Assembly: GCA_020746875.1 (NCBI GenBank)
Contig: JAGTJL010000003.1
Location: 1,984,001 to 2,048,000, forward strand
Source of the DNA: Rhexocercosporidium sp. MPI-PUGE-AT-0058
Lineage: Eukaryota; Ascomycota; Leotiomycetes; Helotiales
Direction: 5' to 3'
DNA length: 64,000 bases
Part shown: positions 49,026-59,749 of the stretch, in pieces
How the letters are laid out: each line of letters opens with the position of its first letter
Position numbering within the stretch: the stretch's first letter is position 1
Position numbers and translations under genes: made by a program
The notes under the pieces: model-generated
Database searches by the model: none
What the model saw: only the letters and a program-made list of their open reading frames with translations
Told to the model about the DNA's origin: nothing

Positions 49026-51020
49026 ATGGCTCCAAACTCTACCAGATCCGGATCCGGTTGTACAACCAGAACCCCGTTCACTACCAAATACGTACCAAAG
49101 CCTCTGGACTATTATCTTCCGGGTTTCGGGATCGCGGAGAGCCAAGCAAATTCTCGACGAACTCCACTCGAATATCTTTACAAAAGCAACCTCCCTTTCT
49201 CTTACGACTTGAATCTTTCCTGGCGTACAAAAACAGGGAAATATGCGCAGCGCGGCCCACGTCCAGGGCCCAATACTCCAGCCTATGAAATATCGTTCAA
49301 TTCCAAGAAACAAGTACAAGAGAAGTTTGTTGAAAAGGAAGGGGCAATTGCTCATGATCCAAAGGTCTGGCTGGAGAATAGGCCGATCAAAGGCATGCCA
49401 AAGGCAGAATACATGAAGCCCATACCGGATCCTAATCCAGTACAAGGTCAAGGACCGTACGACATTGGAATGGGCCAGCACGTCGAGGATGCATTCCTCG
49501 CAGCAGACCTTGCAGGCGATGTTAGCCGCAGGGCCCGAAAGAGCCATCCTCAAAATCAACTGGAGCCAGGAGGCATATTTGCCTCGGCCTTCTACCCAGT
49601 TGGCTCCAAAAAGGCAACGAAGCAGTTTTTCCTAGGTCAAAAATTCCACCTTGACAATGAGACCAAGGAAGCTGTTTTCGAGCCGATGTTTAGCCTGAGT
49701 GAAGGAACCATTTGGGTGCAGGATCCGGCTTATTCCAGCAGATTTGTGTCCTCCATGGTTCCGGCCCCGTACGCTGAAAGCCTTCGATATCAGCCACCAC
49801 TTACTAAACAAAAGAATGAAAAGCTAAAGCGAAATAAAAGCGCCACGACTAAACGTTTGAGGAAGTGTAAATTGAGAACACCCTTGCCGTCTGCCCGGCC
49901 TCCTCCCGTTGAGGTCGCTCCAAAACTGCCTGATACTTCAAAAGCTGGCAGGATCCGGAAGCCCACTAAGAAGTTTGCAGATTCGGAGTTTTACAATGTC
50001 CAAAAAAAACCAAGGACATCTGCAGTTCCGTTGAAGGAAAAGAGCGCACCTTCAACATCCTCCAAAAGGAAGGTGGCTCACGAACCATCTGCCAATGTCC
50101 AACAAAAGCAGAAGACATTGGAAGTTCCGTCAGCTAAGAAGAAAAGGTCACTTGATCCATCAGAGTCAACCGACGAACTATCTGCCAATGTCCCAAAAAA
50201 GCAGAAGACATTGGAAGTTCCGTTGAATGAAAAGAAGCAAGGGTCTCGTAATACACCAAAAGCAAAAACACCTGCCAATGTTGCCAGTCAATCTCAGACA
50301 TTGGCTACTTCAACACCTTCGTTCCCGGGGTGGTTCGCCCCCTCTAGTAATCCGACAATTGGGCCCATTTTCAATGAAGCGACACCTTCAAGACCAGACT
50401 TCCTCGACCAGTACAAGCCGGGTAATCTGGCATACTTCGGTCTTGTGCAAGATTCGTACGCGAATGACAATACGCCAACACCACCGAACAAGTTTCCCCG
50501 CAGCCGTGGACCTAAAGACGATGATGACATTCCCTCATGGCCTTGGATATGCTGGACAATCCTCGCAAAAACACCCAACAATGTCTCCTTGCCCTTGGAA
50601 GTGATCAGGGGGACCGCATACGAGTGGATCACCGCAGTCCCAAGAAAAGACCAAACAGTCAGATCGGCTCTGACTGGTCCGTCGAATGGTACTGGGAGCT
50701 TTATTCGAGGCAGCGACAAGCGCTGGAGGCTGAGAAACACAGACGAGGAGATTGTGAAGAAACCCGGCGGTGCCAAGTCCAAGGCTGTAGAGGCAACATC
50801 AGAAAGCCTAGATAGTTCAAAGTCCCCCAAATCCAGGGCTACAAAGAAAGCATCGAAGTGCCCACAGAGTTCAAGCCCCACCAAGTCCGAGTCTGACGCG
50901 CCTGATAAGCCTGATAAGCCCGACGAACCTTACGACGAGGATACAAAGATGTCGGAGGTACCAGAGAATGCAAGTGTGCCAGAGAATACAGAGCTGGCAG
51001 AGGATGCCGAGATGTCGTAG
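49026..51020 (+). CDS. Unrecognised 664-aa basic protein with internal repeats
   Basis: A single open frame. I take the ATG at 49026 (CATCATGGCTCC) as the start because the 80 codons further 5' (from 48786) look like untranslated CA-rich leader. No known domain is recognised. Residues 1 to about 260 look folded, with aromatic and Pro-rich blocks (PKPLDYYLPGFGI, YDIGMGQHVEDAFLAADLAG, GTIWVQDPAYSSRFVSS). Residues about 320-420 hold four units of a 30-33-residue repeat built around ANV-x-x-KQKTLEVP and followed by KKK- or KRK-type basic patches, which are likely nuclear localisation signals. A second folded block lies at about 490-590 (WPWICWTILAKTPNNVSLPLE and following). The tail is Lys/Ser/Pro-rich and ends in an acidic run. 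A nuclear role is inferred only from the basic patches. It is likely lineage-restricted. Confidence 0.7.
   Translation: MAPNSTRSGSGCTTRTPFTTKYVPKPLDYYLPGFGIAESQANSRRTPLEYLYKSNLPFSYDLNLSWRTKTGKYAQRGPRPGPNTPAYEISFNSKKQVQEKFVEKEGAIAHDPKVWLENRPIKGMPKAEYMKPIPDPNPVQGQGPYDIGMGQHVEDAFLAADLAGDVSRRARKSHPQNQLEPGGIFASAFYPVGSKKATKQFFLGQKFHLDNETKEAVFEPMFSLSEGTIWVQDPAYSSRFVSSMVPAPYAESLRYQPPLTKQKNEKLKRNKSATTKRLRKCKLRTPLPSARPPPVEVAPKLPDTSKAGRIRKPTKKFADSEFYNVQKKPRTSAVPLKEKSAPSTSSKRKVAHEPSANVQQKQKTLEVPSAKKKRSLDPSESTDELSANVPKKQKTLEVPLNEKKQGSRNTPKAKTPANVASQSQTLATSTPSFPGWFAPSSNPTIGPIFNEATPSRPDFLDQYKPGNLAYFGLVQDSYANDNTPTPPNKFPRSRGPKDDDDIPSWPWICWTILAKTPNNVSLPLEVIRGTAYEWITAVPRKDQTVRSALTGPSNGTGSFIRGSDKRWRLRNTDEEIVKKPGGAKSKAVEATSESLDSSKSPKSRATKKASKCPQSSSPTKSESDAPDKPDKPDEPYDEDTKMSEVPENASVPENTELAEDAEMS
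49994..50300 (+). repeat. Four-unit coding repeat, 90-99 bp period
   Basis: CAATGT-anchored units begin near 49994, 50093, 50186 and 50276. The middle two are nearly identical over about 45 bases (from ATCTGCCAATGTCC through ACATTGGAAGTTCCG), which suggests recent duplication or gene conversion. The outer two are diverged. Confidence 0.75.
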
Positions 51021-52689
51021 TTTTTTCTCCCAATAGCTTTGAGCAGATTGTGCCAAGTGCTCTCACAGAACCTCGATTCAGCGGAAGCGCTATCCTACTG
51101 AGTATCCTCCCTCTTCAACATTCACGGTGTCAACTTCTATACCGATGATGATCGACCAAACATATCACTCGACTGATATTCGCCCCCAGCGATGCAGCAA
51201 ATTCAATTCTCCTCTTTCAGCTTAAGGTTCTTCGGCTTGCTGTTGCTAAACCTCTCTCTTCACTGAGTAGAGGTGCAGGTTGTATCCCTTCCAGTACTAA
51301 CATAGATAAAATAACATTGGCCTCGAGGTTGGCATGCCTATGAAATCCCGGACTCAATATCACCCCGTCTCGGCAAACGGCGCCAAGTACTTCATCAACA
51401 ATCATCAATCAGTATTAGCTGATCATGCCGAGCTCAGTCAAAGTCCCCAAAAAAACTCGAAAAATTCGAAAAACGATCACTAAAAGATTTCCTTGTTTCT
51501 ATCTTCATTCGTTCGAGCACTTCCTATTCAATTTTACGGACTCCCAACCTGCCCCAAGAGTAGCAGCACGGAACAACAAAACTATAGAGAGGTTGAGTGT
51601 GCTTTTCTCTGTATTAATTTCATTTTCTCCCTTGTTTGTAGTCGCATCATGTTCTGTTCCGGTCCCACTTCTCGGAAATAATAAAACTACCAAAAAATGC
51701 GTAAAATATAAATGCTAGATGAGAAAGAATCGGATTTGGTGGATTGAACACTATCACTTTGGACTTTGTTGGGCTTGGTGGGCGAAGGGTAGTAGATCAA
51801 TCAATATCATTCTGATAATCTTCTTGTGCCTTTCATTTGTGATGAACTGTGATTTGATCGAGATTCAGTATTTGCGAGAATTGATGTCTTTGCTCTTTGG
51901 TTTTAATCTCGATATTGATCACGAAGCGAGATGCTTGCTGGCTGGGCAACGTTTCCTTGCTAACGAGAGCTCTTCAGCCTCAGGGGATGATGCACTGTAG
52001 CGACAGGAAAAATGCTTACCTGCACTCTATGACTTCGTAAAAGTTTGCACGCCGCACTTCCTGCTTCCAGAAAACTGCAACACTGGATACTGACTGGAGT
52101 GGAATTGTAGATTTCAAAATTACCCTCACATATCTCAAAATATCCCAACCCTACCTGCTACGGTTCTGTAACAAATCTCTAGCTGACAAAAGTACCACCT
52201 ACGAAATGTCCTTCCCCCAATCATGTCTGCCGTTCAGCTCTCTCCATCTTGTCTGGCCTTCCGTTCCCTGGCGAAAACCCTTTCCAGCTCGGAACACTCA
52301 ACGTACTGTAGGCTCATCACATCACATCTCATACTTTACGCCTCACCGTCGGCAAAAGGACCTCTTCAGACATCGTGGCGGGCGGGAACGTACTCTTCTT
52401 ATCCAAGCCGTGCCACCCAAGCCTGCACGTCCGCGCCCATCCGACCCGCGCCAGCATCCTTGCTGCAGCTGAGTGCAAGCATTCTAGAGGGTGGGATAAG
52501 TTAACAGTCCCGAATCCGATCTGTGCTGCACTATAGCGGCACGCTAAAAGCTTCCATTGCAGGGGGAGCTTCAAATTATTTCAAAGCAGGAAGCATTGAG
52601 CTGACTTTCATCCCACCAACGAGCAAACGCTCTTTCTTCCTTTCAAACCTTCTCTGATCTGTGAAATTCATTGGAAAGCTTGAGCGTAA
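51021..52689. other. 1.7-kb intergenic region, no gene seen
   Basis: The space between the repeat-containing gene and the MFS gene. It is AT-rich with short open frames of random composition. I see no RNA gene or mobile element. Confidence 0.55.
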
Positions 52690-52695
52690 ATATAT
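52690..52695 (+). promoter_or_regulatory. TATA-like element of the MFS gene
   Basis: TATATA in AAATATATACATAC, 105 bases before the ATG at 52801, at a plausible distance for a short 5' leader. Seen in sequence; use is inferred. Confidence 0.3.
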
Positions 52696-52800
52696 ACATA
52701 CATTCCCGTACAGTATCGGATGCCGCCATCGATGTAACGACCTCGACTTTCTCGGCTCTTGTACAACCACACGCTACAACGAAACAGCAACAAGAAGAAG

Positions 52801-54941
52801 ATGGCACCTTCAAAAACTGAGACCATCGAGCCCACAGAGCGGACATCACTGCTCAGCAAAACCAGCAACTTCAAGACAAATGATTCATCTTCAAGTGACG
52901 AGATCACAACGGATGAAAGCCGAAGCAGTAGCAGTAGCAGTAACGAAAATGGGAGCATTCTCAAAAGTGGGGATGAGAATGTAGTGGACGAAGAGGCCGG
53001 GGAAGTGGAAGAGGATGATAATCCATTGTTTGAGGGGAACCCGGACATCAATATGAGATTTCTGTTTCCTGCTGTGGCCCTTGGTGTAAGTGCTTCTCAC
53101 CCCCCCTTCCCAAACTTGGTAATTGTATTTACTTTGTGATATGAATGACAGCTTCGCCTGACAATTGCGTTGAAATGTAGATATTATTGAGTGCAGCCGA
53201 CCAAACCATCATCGTCAGCTCATACGGGAAAATCGGGAGTGATCTCCAAGCTCTGAATAACACAAGCTGGATTGCAACTGCGTAAGCCATCCCCCACCCT
53301 CTCACCCTCTTAATCCCTCAAACTTCCATGCTTTGCTAACACTTTATGCAAAGCTACTTCCTCACGCTTACAAGTTTCCAACCCCTCTACGGCAAACTCA
53401 GCGATATCTTCGGCCGCAAACCATGTCTCCTCTTCTCATACACCATCTTCGGGCTCGGATGTCTGTTATGCGGTCTAGCGAGGAATCTGAATGAACTTGT
53501 TGCTGCAAGAGCTTTTGCTGGTACGTTTTTTTCTTTCTTTCTATATCCTATATGTTTCGCCTCTTAAATTCTTGATAAAGACTGGGAACCTCAATTTGGA
53601 TATTTAATTGACGATTATATCAAACAGGTATCGGAGGCGGTGGCATGACAACAGTCGTCAGCATCCTCTTCAGTGATATCATCCCCCTCCGCGAGAGAGG
53701 GACATGGCAAGGGTATATGAATATAGTATATGCCACAGGAGCCTCACTGGGTGCGCCGTTAGGAGGTCTTCTTTCCGATAGTATTGGATGGCGTTGGTAA
53801 GATCTGATCCTGCTCTTCTCCCTCGCATACTTTCCGAATTGTCCGTTTCTGACCTCCAACCTCCCCAACCCATCACAAATCAAAACTCTCAACCAAGGTC
53901 AAGACCAAATACTAACAACAACCAGGGCATTCATCATCCAATTCCCCCTCACCCTCCTCGCCTCCCTAATCCTCCACCTAACCCTCACCCTCCCAGCACC
54001 CCCCAAAACAGCCTGGCTCTCCAAGCTCCAGCAGATCGACTTCCTCGGTGCCCTAACCCTAATCCTCACCATCACCCTCCTCCTCCTCGGCCTCGACCAC
54101 GGCTCCAATACCAGCTGGTCCTCCCCCTAACCCTCGCCTTCCTCCTCCTCACCCTCCCCTCACCCTCCTCTTCCTCTTCATCGAAACCCGCCTCGCCACC
54201 CACCCCTTCGCACCCGGGCACATCATCCTCTCCCCGACCCTCTTCTCCAGCTACCTCTGCAACTTCTTCGCCCTGAGCGCACACATGGGTTCCATCTTCT
54301 ACATCCCCCTCTACCTGCAAGCCGTCGACGGCATGTCCGCCACGCGCGCCGGGCTGCGCTTCATCCCCGTGATGGTATGTTCCGTGTCCGGGAGTCTGTT
54401 CGGCGGGAGAGTCATGCAGAAGACGGGGAAATACTACTATCTAACGCTCTCCTGCTTGAGTCTGAGCGTGCTAGGTGGAGTAGTGATATTCGCCTGCTCC
54501 GGCCTCTTGACAAGTTCCTCGTGGTTAATCGTCCTTGGACTCAGCCTGTCAGCATTCGGCGGCGGTGCGGCAATAACAACGACACTGATCAACGTGATCG
54601 CGAACGCGGATCCGAATGATCAAGCTATTGCTACGGCTTGTACGTATCTTTTCCGCTCGCTGGGGAGCGTGGTCGGTGTTAGTCTTGCGGCGACGGTGGT
54701 GCAGCAGAGTCTGCGGACGAGGTTGAGGGGTGCGTTGCGGAGTGGGAGGGAGGCTGATAGGATTGTGGAGGGGGTGAGGTTGAGTTTGGATTTCATTGAG
54801 GGGTTGGAACCGGGGGTTAGGAGGGTGGTGAGGGAGTGTTATCAGGGGGCTACGAATGCGGCGTTTGGGATGGGGGTTGGTGTTATTTGTTTGGCGTTGG
54901 TGAGTGCGTGTTTTATTAGGGAGAAGAAGTTAAGCAAGTAG
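52801..54941 (+). CDS. MFS transporter (DHA2/VBA-FNX1 type), frame broken in exon 5
   Basis: Five exons: 52801-53085, 53181-53281, 53354-53520, 53628-53796 and 53926-54941. The N-terminal 80 residues are acidic and Ser-rich and carry ERTSLL, a dileucine vacuole-sorting signal. Helix 1 begins with LSAADQTIIVSSY, and GKLSDIFGRKP is the MFS loop motif. Helices continue through IGGGGMTTVV and GASLGAPLGGLLSD, the antiporter-type motif C. These are hallmarks of the 14-helix DHA2 family, closest in style to vacuolar basic amino acid exporters. In exon 5 the frame meets TAA at 54128-54130, after 308 codons. Family-like sequence resumes in a second frame and then, from FIETRLATHPFAPGHI to the end, in a third. 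Each step fits one missing C in a C-run (54123-54127 and 54156-54159). Restored length would be about 579. It is either a young pseudogene or carries base-call errors. Confidence 0.82.
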
Positions 54942-55341
54942 AAAAGTGGATATATGCGAGCCAGAAATTGTACTGAAAAGCACTTTGTGCCATGACAAGA
55001 CAGCCACTTCACTAAAGTCACAATCACTTACGAACTCAGCAACAATACTGGAAATCAGTTCTCATTTTGGATGCTACAACCCGGACTTCTTTCTCTGTAA
55101 AGGTGCAATGCAACCCATGGATTCCATCCCAACCATCCCACCCATCCAGATTCGAAAAGTAGTAGTAGAGTTCAGAAACGCTAAAGCCATGTCTCCAATG
55201 GCAGCAGAATGCCTATCCATCACATCACATCACATCGCATGACAACATGTTTTGTGGTATAAAGCAGATTGAACGCCTCCAAATGCACAAATCGTTTCAT
55301 AAAACTTGCACTCGTCCCTTTTGCCAAATTCCAGTACATTC
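54942..55341. other. Convergent 3' spacer, MFS and LOS1
   Basis: About 400 bases between two gene ends, with no coding character and no other feature seen. Confidence 0.6.
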
Positions 55342-58300
55342 CTAACCTCTCTGACGGAGGAAACCCTGGAGATAACCTGCAAGACCCTTCCTATCAGCGG
55401 ACGTGGTCATCGATTTGATGAAATCGGTTCCGTTGAAGCCCATAGCGGGGAAGAATGATTGCTGGAGGTGGTCAAGGAACATCTGGCCGGTCTTCATGTA
55501 AATCATCTGCTCTAAGCCTGCGATCTCGTTGAGAACTTGCTTAGCTTGGGCGTCGGTTGCTGGGCGGAAGGTTGGTTCGCGGAGGACGACCCAGCAGATA
55601 GGGTGGAATCGTTCGATGAGGAAACGATCGAATCCGTCGAATGCTGGTGTTGGAGGAACCGCGGCACTGAGTGCTTGGGGTCCAACACTAGCGATGCTAG
55701 GGCCACCCCATAGGTCTGCCATGCGTGTGATGACAGAGAACGCCAGTCTGCTCGCAGCAAGATTTCCGGTTCCGCTGGTGACAGTCTCGGCTAAGCCTGT
55801 AACGGATGCAACCAGAGATTCAAAGAATGCTTGGTTAGAGGCACTCACAAGAACGGCTCCAAGGTCGTTGTTGAGAATGATTTGGACGAATGTCAAATAT
55901 TCACGGCGAAGCTCGGCAAGTTGGACCTCGTCATCCGTTCCAGTAATTGGCTCAGCTAGGCCAGCAAAGACACGTTGGAGGAGAGGAGTAAGAAGCGAGT
56001 CAAGAACATTGTAGATCTCCTTCTTGAATCCAAAGACCACCTGGTCCAGCAAACGCAAGAACATAGCCATCTCATCCTTGGATGAGCTTTGCGAAAGTAG
56101 ACCATCGATGTAGCGGGGAAGGAAAGGTAATATTCCAACTCCCAAGACACCCATAAGTCTGGAGAAGGAAGCTCTGGCTGCTGAGCGAACATCAAAGGAA
56201 CTCTTGAGAGCTTCGAGAGCGATGAGAATGGCTTCTGCGGCACGGCTGAATTCCGCAGAGACTTCGGTCTTTGGTGCATTCTGAGCCGTTGATGAACTAA
56301 CAGGAGTCCAGTCTGAGAACCCATGAGCTAGTGTCCCCAGAGCCATGATAACATGATGGATTTGCAAGATGGCTTGAGCGTCGCCAGACTTGGCTGGTTC
56401 CAAGTTTCTCTCTATGTCGGAGAACAGTGGGTTCATAATAGTACGAATATACAGAATTTGCTTCTCGACCGGGGTGGTAGTGGTTGAGGAGATGCAGCCG
56501 ATTGCTTCGAAAAGGTACAGCTGTCCATTGAAAGCAGCATCGGCAGAGTGGTCGCTCTCATCAGATGACATGTCGTCATCCGCAGTCTCATTTGGGACTT
56601 CGGCTTTGATAGGAAGAAGATCGCTGATGGACTGAATAACTGTCTCGGCGACATTACCAACATGAGCTCGAAGATGCTTGACAAATCGATGGAACAGATA
56701 CCAAGAGCGAGTCTTGACTCTGATATGCGAATGATGAACAAGGCGAACAAATTGCTCAAGAACTGGTTCAATGAAGTCAACTTGATTCTCAAAGAACGAA
56801 CAATAGCGAACGACAATCTCCATGTATTGTAGTTGAATTGCAGGATGTGCGAAAGTTGCAATACCTGAAAGATGTCAGCTAGTAGCCCCCAAGTGCAAGG
56901 TATGTTTTAGCCTTACCAGACTTGACCATCGTCGACATCATGATGATCAGACGCTCAGCTGCAACGCTAGAAGGTTGGCTTTTCGCATACAGACCACCAT
57001 TAGGGACGGTCAGCTCTCCAAAGAGATACATCTCATGAAGTGCCAAGTCGAGATCACGCCAATCCATCTGGCCGCCTTGCTGCTCAAGGTTTTGGAATGT
57101 GGTACCCACGACATTGCTAAGGATTTCAACGTAAAGAGCCTCATCAACAGCAGCGACACTCTTCTGCAAGACCTGTAATCTCTTCCGCAATTCCTGGAAT
57201 TCGGCTTCGTCTGTCTGCTCGTCTTCGTTGCCCCAAGAAGAGGTCTCGTCATATCTCATCTTCTGGATTATGGCATTAAGGACTGGTGGCAACATAGCCG
57301 AGTATGCTGGTGGTAGAGGTTGAGCTTTCCGCAAAAAGGTAAGGAGGTCGGTGAGGGATGGGATGACTGTCGAGCATATCTCGTCGTACTCGTCTGAGAA
57401 GAAGCGCAGGAGAAGCGGTAAGAAAGACTGGATGAGCTGCTCTGCTTGTGCCCGAGTAGAAGCCTCAGCCTGCGGATCCTCCAGAACCTTTACAATATCA
57501 AACACTACGTTGTTGACAAGCTTCGCAACAGCCTCCGCCAGATCGGTATCATAGCTAGAAGTTGTCCGCAATTCGTGCAAGGCTGGGCTGGCGATAAGTT
57601 GAGAGATGACTGTTCCGAGGTTCAAGAAGACAATCAATCCAATCTTGTCCGCGGGCTTCATCTTCTTGGCCACGATCTCGGTAAAGGTGTCAATAGCGGC
57701 ATCCCGAACCTTGTCCTCTCCATTTCCGGGGTTGACTCTGCCGGCAAGATCGAAGAGGATGTTGAGAGTACCGCGGTGCACAATTAAGGAGATATCGATC
57801 CAGCTGACCCATTTGCCAATGACCTTGAGGCACATCTCCACAACAGCATCACTCTGGCCTCTCCACTGGCTCAAGATCTCTTCCCACGCAGAAGCCACTT
57901 TATCAACGTCCCGAGCTCTCATAATATCCTTCAACTCGGTATTCCGCTTCGTGTCCGCCGCCGAGCGGGATATGATAACATCCGCAATCTCATCATGAAT
58001 AGACCCAAGAATTCGAAGGTACAGAACCGTGCCTGCGATATTATCCCTTGATCCACTATTCTGAAGGCTCGTCAAGCTTAGAAAATCGTCCATGAAGTTC
58101 TCCCATCCTTGTTTGTACAAGGCCATGAATAGGAAGGTCAAGGTCTGCGTGAGCTTGTTCTGCAAACTGGCGGCGTCGACCTGGTCCTGGCTGCCCGAAC
58201 CGTATGTCCGCTGAATATACTCCAACAGAGTCTCCTTGATGTAGTTCAAGCTCTGAGGATCAAGCTGCTGCGTCTGGATAGCATTGTTGACGACGTCCAG

Positions 58301-58610
58301 CGAGACGAGACGGACGACATCTGCGCACTTTGGGATTCTGGTGAAGAGGGTAACGCATGCTTGCCGGCCAGAGGCGTCTGTTCGAAGTTGGTTGAGGAAA
58401 TCGAAGGCTTGGGCTTTGAGGGCTTGGTCAGAAGCAGGGTTCCATGCTATCTCGATGGCATTTTCGACCTGTCACACACACAGACTTGTCAGTCCAAGAA
58501 CAAAACAACACTGCAGGCGTGTGGAGTTGGGTCCCCATTTGGTGGTTATGCACCCCGCCATCAACAAACCCGGTGCTGCATGGGCTGGTCAAACGTACCT
58601 GAGTGTCCAT
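55342..58610 (-). CDS. LOS1: Exportin-T, tRNA nuclear export receptor
   Basis: Three exons, 58610-58599, 58468-56917 and 56864-55342, give 1028 residues, near the 1000-1100 of fungal LOS1. The protein is a karyopherin of HEAT repeats that carries mature-ended tRNA out of the nucleus with Ran-GTP. The first coding exon is only 12 nt (MDTQ), joined by gtacgt and gacag to VENAIEIAWNPASDQALKAQ, the conserved N-terminal helix pair. An exportin-1-like region is seen at about 80-270 (LNYIKETLLEYIQRTYG, FLFMALYKQGWENFMDDFLSL, VEMCLKVIGKWVSWIDISLI). Exon 3 begins with IATFAHPAIQLQYMEIVVRY and contains VRLVHHSHIRVKTRSWYLFHRF, typical of the family. The C-terminal HEAT region ends with FLRQRG. All joins are in phase. 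Confidence 0.95.
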
Positions 58611-59464
58611 GACGGCCCACTCTAGAACTGTGGCAGATCGAGAGCAGATAGGTATGTTAGCAGACGGTGGTTGAAATCGCTGCTATAATGTTCGAAGGAG
58701 CGGTTTGTGCATGTATCATGCTCTTCGAAGGGTGGCTATCGAATCATAATTCTTTGTAGGAGGGGCGGTGACGAGTTTGTTTTGGTTTTCTTCTTTTGTA
58801 TTGTTGACCTTAGCAGGGGTTTTGCCGCCAAATTAGAAAGTGAACTGCTGTTCGAGGTTGGTGGGCTTTTAATTGAGGGGAATTCACAAGGTGAGTTCGA
58901 GGTGACAGCAAATTGGGCGGTGATGTTGGCGGTATAATTTCAGTGAGTGCCTGAACACCCCCACCACCGGATTGAGTGGCATTTATGCCAAGACCCCGGC
59001 CTTCCCACTTTGAAGTTGGAAGCACGTGAGAAGTCGCGTGCTGGCCATGGTGACCAGCCGTGTTCTCTTTCCAACTGAGCTACAAGAGGGAGATGTTTCA
59101 TTAGGTCTGTAATACGATACTGCATTAAGTTTAATGGTTCCTTAGATAGCATGTCCTGCGATCCACAACCTTTATTTTCTTTAACGCTCGCTAACTTTAG
59201 CAAAACAAGCTTAGGGGGGCTACTGTAAACACTTCATTCATCCATTATATCGAAAGCATCTTTCTTTTAAGAAGTAGACACAGTCACACAAGTAGCAGCC
59301 TATAGAGTTCAGTTTGAAGAATTGTACATAAAATTTAATTATCTGTCCAGAACAACCCACCCTCTCCAGCAGTAAAGGTTGCAGGGTAGGTGAGCCGCCA
59401 AATGCGGACCATTATTGAACGCCGGCAGTGAGAACTGTGAGATCTATCCCTCCCAATCTATGGA
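58611..59464. other. LOS1 upstream / TPR-DnaJ downstream region
   Basis: About 0.85 kb with no coding frame. It contains a degenerate tRNA-like segment listed separately. The sequence beside LOS1 is its promoter; the part next to 59465 is 3' sequence of the TPR-DnaJ gene. Confidence 0.55.
59039..59090 (-). pseudogene. Degenerate 5' half of a tRNA gene
   Basis: On the minus strand, TAGCTCAGTTGG (59082-59071) is a perfect internal A-box, followed by AAAGAG and a possible anticodon arm with a seven-base loop GTCACCA, reading CAC as anticodon. No B-box (GGTTCGA-like) and no matching 3' acceptor strand follow, so it cannot be a working tRNA. It could be a relic or chance similarity. Confidence 0.3.
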
Positions 59465-59749
59465 TTACGAAGCGCTGCTAACCATCATCGTCATCATCTT
59501 CTGCCACGCATAACGAACAGTTCCGAGCAAAATGTAGAGCACTGCACCCAGGACAGCCAGGAAAGCCAGGAGGTCGACAGGAACAAAGATGGCTGCGAGC
59601 AAGAGTCCCATCCCCATCTTCCGCATCCATTGGATACGGGCATCTGAGATATCCTTGCCAGAGAGCTGGTCCTCCTTTGCAGTGGTCCTCCTGGACTGGG
59701 TATCATAGTCTGAGTCCTGAGATGGGTCGTGACTCTCCTCGTCATCTTG
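59465..59749 (-). other. In-frame 94-codon extension after the TPR-DnaJ stop codon
   Basis: Directly after the TGA at 59752-59750 the same frame stays open for 94 codons to TAA at 59467-59465. I checked this codon by codon. The peptide starts acidic and polar (QDDEESHDPSQDSDYD), passes a basic patch, then DARIQWMRKMGMG. A hydrophobic run of about 32 residues follows (LLLAAIFVPVDLLAFLAV and onward to GTVRYAW), ending in a basic-Met tail. This is a strong membrane-segment pattern with basic flanks. Codon choice is protein-like. The stop context is CAA-TGA-CAA. No GT donor in the preceding exon pairs in phase with the best downstream acceptor (59715, ctcag), so simple splicing does not remove the stop. 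Readthrough, a separate small gene, or a mutated sense codon are the options. Confidence 0.55.

Noticed and set aside
53788..54276. 162-codon alternative frame in MFS exon 5
   Set aside because: Mostly Pro/Ser from intron and shifted exon sequence; only a short middle part (near 54127-54155) carries transporter-like sequence, explained by the frameshift.
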